Shown: positions 26,031 through 35,027 of the stretch, piece by piece
Numbering within the stretch: position 1 is the first letter of the stretch
How the letters are laid out: each line of letters starts with the position of its first letter
NCBI GenBank assembly: GCA_963726575.1
Contig: CAVSCR010000005.1
Span: 62,001-126,000 of the forward strand
Source of the DNA: CAVSCR01 sp963726575
Lineage (GTDB): Bacteria; Actinomycetota; Actinomycetes; JAHEKZ01
DNA: 64,000 bases
Direction: 5' to 3'
Program-made: the position numbers and the translations under genes
Notes under the pieces: generated by a model
What the model was told of the DNA's origin: nothing
The model's input: the letters and a program-made list of their open reading frames with translations, nothing else
Database searches by the model: none

Positions 26031-27236
26031 GTGGGGGACCGGCTCGTGGTGGACGTGGGGCCGGTGGCGCACGGCGGTCACTGCGTCGCGCGCCACGAGG
26101 GCCAGGTGTTGTTCGTCCGCCACACGCTTCCCGGCGAGCGGGTCGAGGTGGTGGTCACCGACGTCGGCCCGAAAGCCCGGTACCTGCGGGCAGACGCGAT
26201 CGAGGTGCTGTCGGCTTCGGGGGACCGCGTCGCCCCGCCGTGTCCGTTCAGCGGGCCAGGTGCCTGCGGGGGTTGTGACTGGCAGCACGTGGACCTCGCC
26301 GCTCAGCGGCGGCTCAAGGCCGACGTCGTGCGCGAGCAGCTGCGCCGCCTGGCCGACCTCGACCTCGACGTGACGGTGGAGCCCGTGCCGGGCGAGGTCG
26401 ACGGCCTGGGCTGGCGCACTCGGGTGCGCTACGCGGTGGACGCGCAAGGAGCGGTCGGCCTACGCCGACACCGGTCCCACGACGTCCAGCCCGTGGCCGC
26501 CTGCGCGCTCGCCCACCCGCTCGTGGCCGCCGTCGACCCCCGTCAGTTCGTCCGCGAGGGCGTCACCGAGGTCGAGGTGCGCGCCGGCGCGGTAACCGGC
26601 GACGTGCGCGTTCTCGCGAACGGTGTGCCCGAGGGTCCCGAGGGGTCGGCGACCCACGAGGTGGCGGCCGGGCGACGCTGGCAGGTCACCGCCGACGGTT
26701 TCTGGCAGGTGCACCCTGGCGCGGCGGACCTGCTCGTCGACGCGGTCGTCACGGCACTTCGACCGCGTCTGGGCGACCACGTGATCGACCTGTACAGCGG
26801 CGTCGGCCTGTTCGCCGGCGCCTTCGCCGACCTGCTCGGCCCCGGGGGTCGGGTCGACGCCGTCGAGACAGCCACGCGTGCGGCGGACGACGCTGCCGCG
26901 AACCTCGGGGACCTGGCCACCGTGCACCTCCACCACGCCCGGGTCGACCGGTTCCTGGCGCGGACCTCACTGCGCCGCTGCGACCTGGTGGTGCTCGACC
27001 CGCCACGATCCGGGGCGGGCGCCGAGGTCGTCGCCAAGGTCGTGCGGCTGCGGCCGCGCGGCATCGGGTACGTCGCCTGCGACCCGGCCAGCCTGGCCCG
27101 CGACGTCGCTACCCTGGCCGCGGCCGGGTACCGGTTGAGCGGGCTGCGCGCGTTCGACCTGTTCCCGATGACCCATCACGTGGAGTGCCTGGCCTGGTTT
27201 CAGCCCGACAGCGATGATATCTTGATATCAAGATAA
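26031..27236 (+). CDS. Class I SAM-dependent RNA (uracil-5-) methyltransferase, TrmA/RumA family
   Basis: A 401-residue enzyme that methylates C5 of a uridine in tRNA or rRNA. It has an N-terminal TRAM-like beta-barrel (DVGPVAHGGHCVARHEGQVL), an iron-sulfur-type Cys set (GACGGCDW), SAM-binding VIDLYSGVGLFAGAFADLLG, and the catalytic DPPRSGAG plus VACDPASLARDV in the place of the canonical Cys loop. The GTG start is 8 bp after the permease. Its last codons (ILISR-stop) are formed by the palindrome in front of acnA. Confidence 0.9.
   Translation: MGDRLVVDVGPVAHGGHCVARHEGQVLFVRHTLPGERVEVVVTDVGPKARYLRADAIEVLSASGDRVAPPCPFSGPGACGGCDWQHVDLAAQRRLKADVVREQLRRLADLDLDVTVEPVPGEVDGLGWRTRVRYAVDAQGAVGLRRHRSHDVQPVAACALAHPLVAAVDPRQFVREGVTEVEVRAGAVTGDVRVLANGVPEGPEGSATHEVAAGRRWQVTADGFWQVHPGAADLLVDAVVTALRPRLGDHVIDLYSGVGLFAGAFADLLGPGGRVDAVETATRAADDAAANLGDLATVHLHHARVDRFLARTSLRRCDLVVLDPPRSGAGAEVVAKVVRLRPRGIGYVACDPASLARDVATLAAAGYRLSGLRAFDLFPMTHHVECLAWFQPDSDDILISR
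27218..27235 (+). promoter_or_regulatory. 18-bp perfect palindrome, probable acnA operator
   Basis: TATCTTGATATCAAGATA is a perfect inverted repeat in an otherwise GC-rich region. It ends 32 bp before the acnA GTG and overlaps a candidate -10 hexamer GATAAT (27232-27237). That position is the classic site for a dimeric repressor. In Streptomyces the MarR-family TamR controls the aconitase gene through a palindrome upstream; that this is a TamR-type site is inference from function and symmetry. The palindrome also lies within the 3' end of the methyltransferase gene. Confidence 0.7.
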
Positions 27237-27267
27237 TTTCCCGACACCGCCGGACGAGGGAGACGCC

Positions 27268-30084
27268 GTGGCAGACCACCGCCAGACCGGACCGGACAGC
27301 TTCGCGGCTCGCGGGAGCCTGACGGTCGCCGGCCACGAGTACACGATCTGCCGGCTCGACGTCGTCAGCGGCCTGGAGCGGCTGCCCTACAGCCTGAAGG
27401 TGCTGGCCGAGAACCTGCTGCGCACCGAGGACGGCGTCAACGTGACCGCCGACCACGTCCGGGCACTGGCCGACTGGGACGCCGCCGCTGCGCCCTCGAC
27501 CGAGATCCAGTTCAGCCCGGCCCGGGTGATCATGCAGGACTTCACCGGCGTGCCTGCCGTGGTCGACCTCGCGACCATGCGCGAGGCCGTCGCCGACCTC
27601 GGTGGCGACCCGGCGCGGATCAACCCCTTGGCGCCCGCCGAGCTGGTGATCGACCACTCCGTGATCGCGGACGTGTTCGGCCGGGCCGACGCCTTCGAGC
27701 GCAACGTGGAGCTCGAGTACCAGCGCAACCGCGAGCGCTACCAGTTCTTGCGCTGGGGTCAGGGCGCGTTCGACGAGTTCCGCGTGGTCCCGCCAGGCAC
27801 GGGCATCGTGCATCAGGTGAACATCGAGCACCTGGCTCGCGTCGTCATGGACCGCGATGGGATGGCCTACCCCGACACCGTCGTCGGCACCGACTCGCAC
27901 ACCACGATGGTGAACGGACTGGGCGTGCTCGGCTGGGGCGTGGGGGGCATCGAGGCCGAAGCCGCGATGCTCGGTCAACCGGTGAGCATGTTGATCCCCC
28001 GCGTCGTGGGGTTCAAGCTCTCCGGCGAGCTGCCCGAGGGTGTGACGGCCACCGACCTCGTGCTCGCGATCACCGAGATCCTGCGGCGTCATGGCGTCGT
28101 GGGAAAGATCGTTGAGTTCTTCGGCCCTGGCGTCGCTGCGATTCCGCTGGCCAACCGCGCGACCATCGGCAACATGAGTCCCGAGTACGGGTCGACCGCG
28201 GCGATGTTCCCGATCGACGCCGAGACGTTGCGCTACCTGCAGCTGACCGGGCGTCCGGTCGAGCAGGTGTCGCTCGTCGAGGCCTACGCGAAGGAACAGG
28301 GACTGTGGCACGACCCTGGCGCTCACCCAGCGTTCTCCGAGCTGGTCGAGCTCGACCTGTCCACGATCGAGCCGGCGATCGCCGGTCCCAAACGGCCGCA
28401 GGACCGTGTCCTGCTGCGGGAGAGCAAGTCGGCCTTCCGCGCCGCGGTCAGTGCCTACGGTGGGCAGGAGGACGCGCCATCGGTGCGCTCCGCGGTCGAC
28501 GAATCGGGCTCGGAGTCCTTCCCGGCCTCCGACTCCCCGACGGTCGAGTCCGGAGGAAACGGCAGCGCCGGGCAACCTGCTTCGGCTGGTTCGTCGCCGA
28601 GGCGGCCCAGTCGACCCACACCGGTGACGCTCGACGATGGCACCGAGGTGGTGCTCGACCACGGGTCGGTCGTGATCGCCGCCATCACCTCGTGCACGAA
28701 CACGTCGAACCCGTCGGTGATGGTGGGGGCTGCGCTGCTGGCGAAGAACGCCGTGGAACGCGGCCTCCAACGAGCGCCGTGGGTGAAGACCACGCTGGCT
28801 CCGGGGTCGAAGGTGGTCATGGACTACTACGACCGCGCCGGGCTCACGCCGTATCTGGACAAGCTCGGCTTCAACCTCGTCGGGTATGGATGCACCACGT
28901 GCATCGGTAACTCCGGGCCGTTGCCCGACGCTGTCAGCGCGGGCGTGAACGCCGCAGATCTCGCGGTCGTGTCCGTGCTCTCTGGGAACCGCAACTTCGA
29001 AGGACGCATCAATCCCGACGTCAAGATGAACTACCTGGCGTCCCCACCGTTGGTGGTGGCGTACGCGCTCGCGGGAACCATGGACATCGACTTCGGGACC
29101 GAGCCCGTCGGCACGGGCTCGGCCGGGGAGCCGGTCTTCTTGCGCGACCTCTGGCCCACCGACCGCGAGATCCAGGACGTGCTCAACACGGCGATCGCGA
29201 GCGCGACGTTCGTGTCGGAGTACGCCGACGTCTTCGCCGGCGATGATCGCTGGCGCGATCTCGCGACGCCGGCCGGTGACACGTTCGCCTGGGACGACGA
29301 GTCCACGTACGTGCGCAAGCCGCCGTACTTCGACGGCATGACCCGCGATCCGCAGCCGGTCACCGACGTCATCGGCGCGCGGGTCCTGGCCATGCTCGGC
29401 GACTCGGTGACCACCGACCACATCTCTCCCGCGGGCACGATCAAGGCCGACAGCCCGGCAGGGCGCTACCTGACCGAGCACGGTGTCTCGCCGCGCGACT
29501 TCAACTCCTACGGCTCACGGCGCGGCAACCACGAAGTCATGATCCGCGGCACGTTTGCGAACATTCGGTTGCGCAACCTGATGCTCGAGGACGTCGAGGG
29601 CGGCTACACCTTGGACCTCACCGACCCGTCGACGCCGGTGATCCCGATCTACGACGCGGCCATGGCCTCGATCGCCGCCGGTACTGCGCTCGTGGTCCTC
29701 GCGGGCAAGGAGTACGGCTCGGGTTCGTCACGTGACTGGGCGGCCAAGGGCACCGCCTTGCTCGGCGTGCGCGCAGTGATCGCGGAGTCGTACGAACGTA
29801 TCCACCGGAGCAACCTGATCGGGATGGGGGTGCTCCCGCTGCAGTACCTCGACGGGCAGAGTGCCGCGTCGCTAGGGCTCACCGGCGGCGAGACGTTCTC
29901 AGTAACGGGTGTCACCGCGTTGAACGACGGAGTGACGCCGGCCACCGTGACCGTACAAGCGGTGGCGAACAGCGGCGCAGTGGTGCGGTTCGACGCTCGT
30001 CTGCGCATCGACACGCCAGGTGAAGCCGACTACTACCGCCACGGCGGGATTCTCCGGTTCGTGCTGCGCTCGCTGATCAGCTGA
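27268..30084 (+). CDS. acnA: Aconitate hydratase A
   Basis: Isomerises citrate to isocitrate in the TCA cycle using a 4Fe-4S cluster. The 938-residue protein has the AcnA order: N-terminal DSFAARGSLTVAGHEYTICR, VVGTDSHTTMVNGLGVLGWG (about residue 210), cluster Cys in ITSCTNTSNPS and CTTCIGNSGPLP (about 475-550), then a swivel domain with GKEYGSGSSRDWAAKG (about 812). A low-complexity Ser/Gly/Pro insert of about 50 residues near 410-455 is common in actinobacterial AcnA. GTG start with GAGGGAGA upstream. The palindromic operator suggests repression by an oxidative-stress or metabolite-responsive factor. Confidence 0.96.
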   Translation: MADHRQTGPDSFAARGSLTVAGHEYTICRLDVVSGLERLPYSLKVLAENLLRTEDGVNVTADHVRALADWDAAAAPSTEIQFSPARVIMQDFTGVPAVVDLATMREAVADLGGDPARINPLAPAELVIDHSVIADVFGRADAFERNVELEYQRNRERYQFLRWGQGAFDEFRVVPPGTGIVHQVNIEHLARVVMDRDGMAYPDTVVGTDSHTTMVNGLGVLGWGVGGIEAEAAMLGQPVSMLIPRVVGFKLSGELPEGVTATDLVLAITEILRRHGVVGKIVEFFGPGVAAIPLANRATIGNMSPEYGSTAAMFPIDAETLRYLQLTGRPVEQVSLVEAYAKEQGLWHDPGAHPAFSELVELDLSTIEPAIAGPKRPQDRVLLRESKSAFRAAVSAYGGQEDAPSVRSAVDESGSESFPASDSPTVESGGNGSAGQPASAGSSPRRPSRPTPVTLDDGTEVVLDHGSVVIAAITSCTNTSNPSVMVGAALLAKNAVERGLQRAPWVKTTLAPGSKVVMDYYDRAGLTPYLDKLGFNLVGYGCTTCIGNSGPLPDAVSAGVNAADLAVVSVLSGNRNFEGRINPDVKMNYLASPPLVVAYALAGTMDIDFGTEPVGTGSAGEPVFLRDLWPTDREIQDVLNTAIASATFVSEYADVFAGDDRWRDLATPAGDTFAWDDESTYVRKPPYFDGMTRDPQPVTDVIGARVLAMLGDSVTTDHISPAGTIKADSPAGRYLTEHGVSPRDFNSYGSRRGNHEVMIRGTFANIRLRNLMLEDVEGGYTLDLTDPSTPVIPIYDAAMASIAAGTALVVLAGKEYGSGSSRDWAAKGTALLGVRAVIAESYERIHRSNLIGMGVLPLQYLDGQSAASLGLTGGETFSVTGVTALNDGVTPATVTVQAVANSGAVVRFDARLRIDTPGEADYYRHGGILRFVLRSLIS

Positions 30085-30104
30085 CCCGCTGCGCTGTCGA
30101 CCCG

Positions 30105-30548
30105 CTACGACGACGGGAGCTCGCGCGGTGTCGGACGCTCCGGGGCCGGCTTGGCGACCAGCGCCGGGAGGATCTGCACCACGAGGGCGTCGACGCGTCG
30201 GTTGACGTCGCGCACGATCGTTCGGCGTCGGCTGCGACTGGCCGCCTTCGACAAGGCGAGGACGCGGCTCATCTCGTCGAGGTCGGCCCGCCATGCTGCG
30301 TACTGCACCGGATCGACACCGAGCACCGCCGCCTCGGCCAACGACTTGCGCACGGCGTCGATCTTGCGCTGTGCCCGAAGGTCGGGGCTCAGCTTCTCGG
30401 GGATCTTCGCGGTCTGTTCCACCAGCTGGCTGGTGAACCGTTGGGCGGCCGGGTTGTTCTGCAGGTAGGGGTAGTACTTGCGCACCGCCGCGAACACGAC
30501 CGGACTCCACTTGACCAGAGTCTTCAGGGCGACACCCCAGGTCGGCAT
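30105..30548 (-). CDS. Hypothetical basic helical protein
   Basis: A 147-residue protein, not recognised. The N-terminus VALKTLVKWSPVVFAAVRKY includes a moderately hydrophobic segment; the rest is rich in Arg, Lys and Ala and predicted helical (SKAASRSRRRTIVRDVNRRV). No metal or catalytic motif is visible. It converges with acnA (20-bp gap) and diverges from the GNAT gene. Its clean start and actinobacterial codon use support a real gene. Confidence 0.6.
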   Translation of the reverse strand: MPTWGVALKTLVKWSPVVFAAVRKYYPYLQNNPAAQRFTSQLVEQTAKIPEKLSPDLRAQRKIDAVRKSLAEAAVLGVDPVQYAAWRADLDEMSRVLALSKAASRSRRRTIVRDVNRRVDALVVQILPALVAKPAPERPTPRELPSS

Positions 30549-30604
30549 CTGCCCAGTATCGCTGGTCGGACCGGCCCGTCGGTATCGGGTGGCATGCTGC
30601 CGAG

Positions 30605-31189
30605 ATGACCGACGCGCTGCTCACCCCGCAGGCGCCGCTGCTGGTCACTCAACGGCTCGAGCTGCGGGGCTGGCGAGCCAGCGACCTGACGCCGTTCGCG
30701 GCGCTGAACGCCGACCCGGTGGTGATGGAGCAGTTTCCAGCCACGATGAGTCGGGCCGACAGCGATGCCATGGTGGAACGGATTGCTGTGGGCTTTCGCG
30801 ATCACGGATTCGGTCTGTGGGCTGTGGAGCGGATCGACCGCGGCGAGTTCATCGGGTTCGTCGGACTCGCGGTCCCGAGCTTCGAGGCTCCCTTCATGCC
30901 CAGTGTCGAGGTCGGCTGGCGGTTGGGCGCGCAGCACTGGGGTCACGGCTTCGCGACGGAGGCCGCCGGCGCCTGCCTGGCCCACGCTTTCCGGACGGTC
31001 GGCCTGCCTGAGGTGGTGTCGTTCACGTCGCCGCACAACACCCGGTCGGTCGCCGTGATGCAGCGCCTGCGCATGACCCACGACGCAGCCGACGACTTCG
31101 ACCATCCGCGGGTGCCGGCGGGCCACCGTATCGAGCGTCATGTGCTGTACCGGATGCCGCGCCGGCGGTGGGAGGAGCTGTCGTCGTGA
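30605..31189 (+). CDS. GNAT-family N-acetyltransferase (RimJ/RimL type)
   Basis: A 194-residue protein starting with the RimJ/RimL pattern LLVTQRLELRGWRASDLTPF. The acetyl-CoA-binding motif A is RLGAQHWGHGFATEAAGACL (QxxGxG), followed by VVSFTSPHNTRSVAVMQRLR. It could acetylate an N-terminal amine or a small molecule such as an antibiotic; the substrate is unknown. Overlaps the next gene by 4 bp. Confidence 0.87.
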   Translation: MTDALLTPQAPLLVTQRLELRGWRASDLTPFAALNADPVVMEQFPATMSRADSDAMVERIAVGFRDHGFGLWAVERIDRGEFIGFVGLAVPSFEAPFMPSVEVGWRLGAQHWGHGFATEAAGACLAHAFRTVGLPEVVSFTSPHNTRSVAVMQRLRMTHDAADDFDHPRVPAGHRIERHVLYRMPRRRWEELSS

Positions 31190-31557
31190 CGGCGTCCTCG
31201 TTGCCGCCGGGTTGGCCGGTCGAGGTGCCCCCGCCGGACGCCGTCGACTGGGTCGAGCGGGCGTGTGCCTACCTGCTGGACCACTGCCCGCCGGACTACC
31301 GGACCGAGCCCGTCTACCGACGCCACCCGCTCGTCCTCGGCTGGCTGGCTGCTCGTCAGGCGCAGGCCCGGCTCGATGCCGCCCGCGCGGCTTATGGGTC
31401 GGTGCGTCGTGAGCTCGGCGACGCCGTGTCGCCGGAGGTGCTGTCCGACACCCTGCGTGCACTGGAGCGGGAGGGCTCGCGCCTGCTGGCGCAGCAGCGG
31501 TCGGTCGGCCTGGTCGCCGACGCCCTGCGGGGAAGCCGGTACGTGCCTCGTCTGTGA
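31186..31557 (+). CDS. Conserved actinobacterial hypothetical protein upstream of dxs
   Basis: A 123-residue protein, mostly helical, with LPPGWPVEVPPPDAVDWVER near the start and a conserved-looking CAYLLDHCPPDYR. The GTG start overlaps the GNAT stop by 4 bp, so it is coupled. Small proteins of this type commonly precede dxs in actinobacteria, by memory; no function is known and no catalytic motif is visible. Confidence 0.65.
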   Translation: MTASSLPPGWPVEVPPPDAVDWVERACAYLLDHCPPDYRTEPVYRRHPLVLGWLAARQAQARLDAARAAYGSVRRELGDAVSPEVLSDTLRALEREGSRLLAQQRSVGLVADALRGSRYVPRL

Positions 31558-31624
31558 CGGCGGCCTACCTGCGTCGATCGGGGGAACCCTGCGCGGCCGG
31601 CGGGCCAGTTCGCCGACCCCGGCT

Positions 31625-31630
31625 TATGAT
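31625..31630 (+). promoter_or_regulatory. Possible -10 hexamer for dxs
   Basis: TATGAT, matching the TANNNT consensus, lies 48 bp before the dxs ATG in the 121-bp gap after the hypothetical gene. No good -35 hexamer is visible at 16-18 bp, which is common in this phylum, so the call is tentative. Confidence 0.3.
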
Positions 31631-31678
31631 CGGCCCCGGCGTCTGCGGTGGCGGGGCGGCGAACTCCTCGGAGGTGTC

Positions 31679-33589
31679 ATGTCGGTGCTGGAGCGGGTGA
31701 ACAGCCCGGGCGACCTCAAACGCCTCACAGCCGCCGAACTCGATGAGCTCGCCGCCGAGATTCGCGCCTTTCTGGTCTCCAACGTCAGCCGCACCGGAGG
31801 GCATCTGGGCCCGAACCTGGGGGCCGTAGAGCTCACGATGGCACTGCACCGGGTGTTCGACAGCCCGCGCGACGTCCTCATCTGGGACACCGGTCACCAG
31901 GCGTACGTGCACAAGATCCTGACCGGCCGACACGACTTCACCGGCCTGCGTCGACGCGACGGTCTATCGGGCTACCCGTCGCGCCGCGAGAGCGAGCACG
32001 ACGTCGTGGAGAACTCGCACGCGTCCACGTCGTTGTCCTACGCGGACGGCGTGGCGAAGGCATTCCAGGTCACCGGCCAGTCGGCGCGACGCTCCGTCGT
32101 GGCCGTGATCGGCGACGGCGCACTCACCGGCGGCATGGCGTGGGAGGCACTGAACAACATCGCCGCGTGCAACGAGCGACCCGTCATCATCGTCGTCAAC
32201 GACAACGAACGGTCCTACGCTCCGACGATCGGCGGGCTGGCGCACCACCTTGCGACGTTGCGGACGACCCGTGGGTACGAGCGCTTCCTGGAGTGGGGGA
32301 AGCGCGCCCTCGGCCGGACACCCGTGGTCGGCTCGCCGTTGTACGAGACGCTGCACGGGATGAAGAAGGGCCTGAAGGACATCGTGGCCCCGCAGGGCAT
32401 GTTCGAAGATCTTGGATTGAAGTACGTCGGTCCGGTCGACGGTCACGACGTCGCCGCGGTCGAGCACGCACTCATCCGGGCACGTTCGTTCGGCGCACCG
32501 GTGCTGGTCCACTGCATCACTCACAAGGGTCTCGGGTTCGCTCCGGCCGAGAACGACGTGGCCGACCGGTTCCACGGCGTCGGTGTGATCGATCCCGTGA
32601 CCGGCGAACCGGTCAAGTCGGCCGTGCGCACCTGGACCGATGTGTTCGCCGACGCCGTCGTCGACGCCGGCACCCGGCGGCCCGATGTCGTCGCCATCAC
32701 GGCCGCGATGCTGGGTCCGGTGGGTCTTGGGCCGTTTGCGCAACGCTTTCCCGAGCGCGTCTACGACGTCGGGATCGCCGAGCAGCATGCGGCGACGTCA
32801 GCAGCGGGCATGGCGTTCGCCGGGCTGCATCCGGTGGTGGCGGTCTACGCGACCTTCCTGAACCGGGCGTTCGACCAGGTGCTGCTGGACTGTGGGCTGC
32901 ACCGGGCGGGTGTGACATTCGTGCTCGACCGCGCCGGCGTGACGGGGGACGACGGTCCCAGCCACAACGGCATGTGGGACCTCGCGGTGTTCCAGGCGGT
33001 ACCTGGGCTGCGCATCGCAGCGCCACGGGACGCAGCGCGGTTGGTCGAGGAGTTCGACGAGGCGCTGAAGGTGTCCGACGCGCCCACGATCGTGCGCTAT
33101 CCCAAGGCGCCGGTCGGTCCTGAGGTACCGGCCCTCGAGCGGCTCGGTGGGGTCGACGTGTTGCGCCGCTGCGGTGAGGAAGACGTCTTGCTCGTCTCGG
33201 TGGGGGCGCTGGCCCCGATGTGCCTCGAGGTGGCCGACCGGCTGGCCGACCAGGGCATCGGCGTCACGGTCGTCGACCCGCGCTGGGTCAAGCCGGTCGA
33301 TCCCGCGCTGGTGCCGTTGTCGGCTCGGCACCGTCTTGTCGTGACCGTCGAGGACGGCCTGCGCATCGGCGGTGTCGGGGCCGTCCTGAGCCAGACGTTG
33401 CAGGACGCCCGACTCGACGTGCCCGTCCGCAGCTTCGGGATCCCTTTGGCATTCCTGGAGCAGGGAGCCCGCGCCGAGGTCCTCAGCGAGTGCGGCCTGA
33501 GTCCGCAGGACGTGTCGCGCTCGGTCGTGGAGACGATGGCCAGCCTCGACGCCCGGGTCACTGCCGAGGTCCCGCCGATCTCGACCTGA
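31679..33589 (+). CDS. dxs: 1-deoxy-D-xylulose-5-phosphate synthase
   Basis: First enzyme of the MEP isoprenoid pathway: condenses pyruvate and glyceraldehyde 3-phosphate with thiamine diphosphate. The 636-residue protein shows GGHLGPNLGAVELTMALHRV, ThDP motif VIGDGALTGGMAWEALNN (about residue 140), GIAEQHAATSAAGMAFAGLH (transketolase pyrimidine domain) and GDDGPSHNGMWDLAV. The ATG at 31679 with GGAGG at 31670 is the start; the frame is open much further upstream without protein similarity. Confidence 0.96.
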   Translation: MSVLERVNSPGDLKRLTAAELDELAAEIRAFLVSNVSRTGGHLGPNLGAVELTMALHRVFDSPRDVLIWDTGHQAYVHKILTGRHDFTGLRRRDGLSGYPSRRESEHDVVENSHASTSLSYADGVAKAFQVTGQSARRSVVAVIGDGALTGGMAWEALNNIAACNERPVIIVVNDNERSYAPTIGGLAHHLATLRTTRGYERFLEWGKRALGRTPVVGSPLYETLHGMKKGLKDIVAPQGMFEDLGLKYVGPVDGHDVAAVEHALIRARSFGAPVLVHCITHKGLGFAPAENDVADRFHGVGVIDPVTGEPVKSAVRTWTDVFADAVVDAGTRRPDVVAITAAMLGPVGLGPFAQRFPERVYDVGIAEQHAATSAAGMAFAGLHPVVAVYATFLNRAFDQVLLDCGLHRAGVTFVLDRAGVTGDDGPSHNGMWDLAVFQAVPGLRIAAPRDAARLVEEFDEALKVSDAPTIVRYPKAPVGPEVPALERLGGVDVLRRCGEEDVLLVSVGALAPMCLEVADRLADQGIGVTVVDPRWVKPVDPALVPLSARHRLVVTVEDGLRIGGVGAVLSQTLQDARLDVPVRSFGIPLAFLEQGARAEVLSECGLSPQDVSRSVVETMASLDARVTAEVPPIST

Positions 33590-33608
33590 CAACGACGGCG
33601 CTGCTGCG

Positions 33609-33624
33609 GCAGGGTGCGCCCTGC
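33609..33624. terminator. Hairpin between convergent dxs and globin genes
   Basis: GCAGGG-TGCG-CCCTGC forms a perfect 6-bp GC stem with a four-base loop exactly between the two convergent stops. There is no U-tract, but actinobacterial terminators often lack one, and the symmetry would serve both directions. The hairpin touches the stop codon of the globin gene. Confidence 0.45.
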
Positions 33625-34085
33625 TAGCTGTGGGGACCGGACGCAATCACGCCGTCCCAGGACCAGTGCGGCACGGTCAGGTCGGCCGGGACGTCGTTGG
33701 CGGAGTCGGGGTAGCGCGCCAGGGCCCGCGTGGCCCAGGTGAAGTAGTCGAGCAGCACGTCACGCAGCGGCGCGGCGTCGAACCCGGCATCGGTCAGTGC
33801 CGCGTCGAAGCAGGCGATGGCCCGGTCGTCCATCTCGGTGTGGTCGCCTTCGCCGCTGTGCAGGCGTACCAGGGACGACTCGTCGCCGATCGACTCGGTG
33901 TAGCGTGCCGGGCCGCCGAGGGCCTCGGCCCAGTACGCGGCCAGCCGAGCGGTGTGGTCGTGGTGATAGCCATGCTCGAACGCATGGCTCACGACCGGAT
34001 CGGCCAGCACCCGTTGGTGCCAGGCGTGAGCCAGCGCAAGCAGCCCTTCGTCGCCACCGGCAGCCTCGTAGACGCTTGACACCAC
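33624..34085 (-). CDS. Truncated-haemoglobin-like globin
   Basis: A 153-residue protein resembling group II truncated haemoglobins: MVSSVYEAAGGDEGLLALAH at the start, AWHQRVLADPVVSHAFEHGY for helices A-C, and the F-helix region LVRLHSGEGDHTEMDDRAIA where a proximal His could lie. It is longer than typical GlbO (about 130 residues) because of a C-terminal extension ending VPHWSWDGVIASG. Likely roles are oxygen or NO handling. GTG start with GAGGAGA upstream. Confidence 0.75.
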   Translation of the reverse strand: MVSSVYEAAGGDEGLLALAHAWHQRVLADPVVSHAFEHGYHHDHTARLAAYWAEALGGPARYTESIGDESSLVRLHSGEGDHTEMDDRAIACFDAALTDAGFDAAPLRDVLLDYFTWATRALARYPDSANDVPADLTVPHWSWDGVIASGPHS

Positions 34086-34100
34086 GTTGGTCTCCTCGCC

Positions 34101-34970
34101 TCAGGTGCCCCAGCCGAACGCCCAGCCGTCTCCCCACCCATGCTCCTCGCGCGGCGGCGGATCGTGCAGCGACCAGTGCGTCACGCGGCCACCTTCTTGG
34201 GCAAGGACCACTTCGTACTGACTGACCAGGATGACGCGGTCGAAGCCGCGCTCGGCCGGGTCGGTGGCGGCGGCCGCCGCCATCGCAAATGCTGGATCGA
34301 TGCGGCTCAGGTCCAGCCAGCCACGCCGACGCATCGGCACTGCGGCCGACCGGAGCTGCGAGGGGTCCTGCAGGCACAACGCCGTCCGGAACGCCTGCGA
34401 TGCGAGGAGTGTGATCACGTCACAGTCGCCGATCGGACGCAACGGCGCATCGGGCTTCAGACGCAGCCGCTGCGCTGCGATCCCCGCCATGCGATCCAGG
34501 TACTTCACCTGAGCCGGCCACCACGGTGACGCGTCGATGTTGCTGGCCGTCAGCACACCGGGTGGGACGACCACGACCTCGTCGGGATCGGTGAGCAGGC
34601 CGAGGAAGCCCAGTCCGACGTCGACGACGTCGCCGGGGACCGTGAACTTCACCCAGTCCGGGCCAGGGTGCAGCGCGTGCAGCCGCGGGAGCGCGACGGG
34701 CCGCGCCCGGTCGTCCAGGTCGAAGCGGTCGACCACGGCGCGGCGCATGGCCAGCCAGTGACCGAGGCGGCGTCGGGCGTGTGCCGACTCGGCGTCGATC
34801 GGGCCGATGACGGCGTCCACCTCGTCCCACGGGACGAGGACCGGCGCGATCCCGGTCAGCTCCACCCCGTCGTCGCCGGGCACGAGGTCGAGCCCGTTCA
34901 GCACGACCAGGGCCAGGCAGCAGCGCCGCAGCGCGATCACGCGTGCCGGGAGGAGGCTCACGTTCGGCAC
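34101..34970 (-). CDS. Conserved hypothetical protein
   Basis: A 289-residue protein, not recognised. Visible stretches are GDDGVELTGIAPVLVPWDEV near residue 35, FTVPGDVVDVGLGFLGLLTD near 108, and a C-terminal aromatic tail HGWGDGWAFGWGT. No membrane helices or signal peptide are obvious. It lies 15 bp upstream of the globin gene on the same strand, so the two are probably cotranscribed. The amino-acid pattern looks coding throughout. Confidence 0.6.
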   Translation of the reverse strand: MPNVSLLPARVIALRRCCLALVVLNGLDLVPGDDGVELTGIAPVLVPWDEVDAVIGPIDAESAHARRRLGHWLAMRRAVVDRFDLDDRARPVALPRLHALHPGPDWVKFTVPGDVVDVGLGFLGLLTDPDEVVVVPPGVLTASNIDASPWWPAQVKYLDRMAGIAAQRLRLKPDAPLRPIGDCDVITLLASQAFRTALCLQDPSQLRSAAVPMRRRGWLDLSRIDPAFAMAAAAATDPAERGFDRVILVSQYEVVLAQEGGRVTHWSLHDPPPREEHGWGDGWAFGWGT

Positions 34971-35027
34971 GGTAACTCCGGGCGCGCCGCCCCCGCAGCC
35001 GCTCGCCCAGATCCCGACCCGGGCGGG

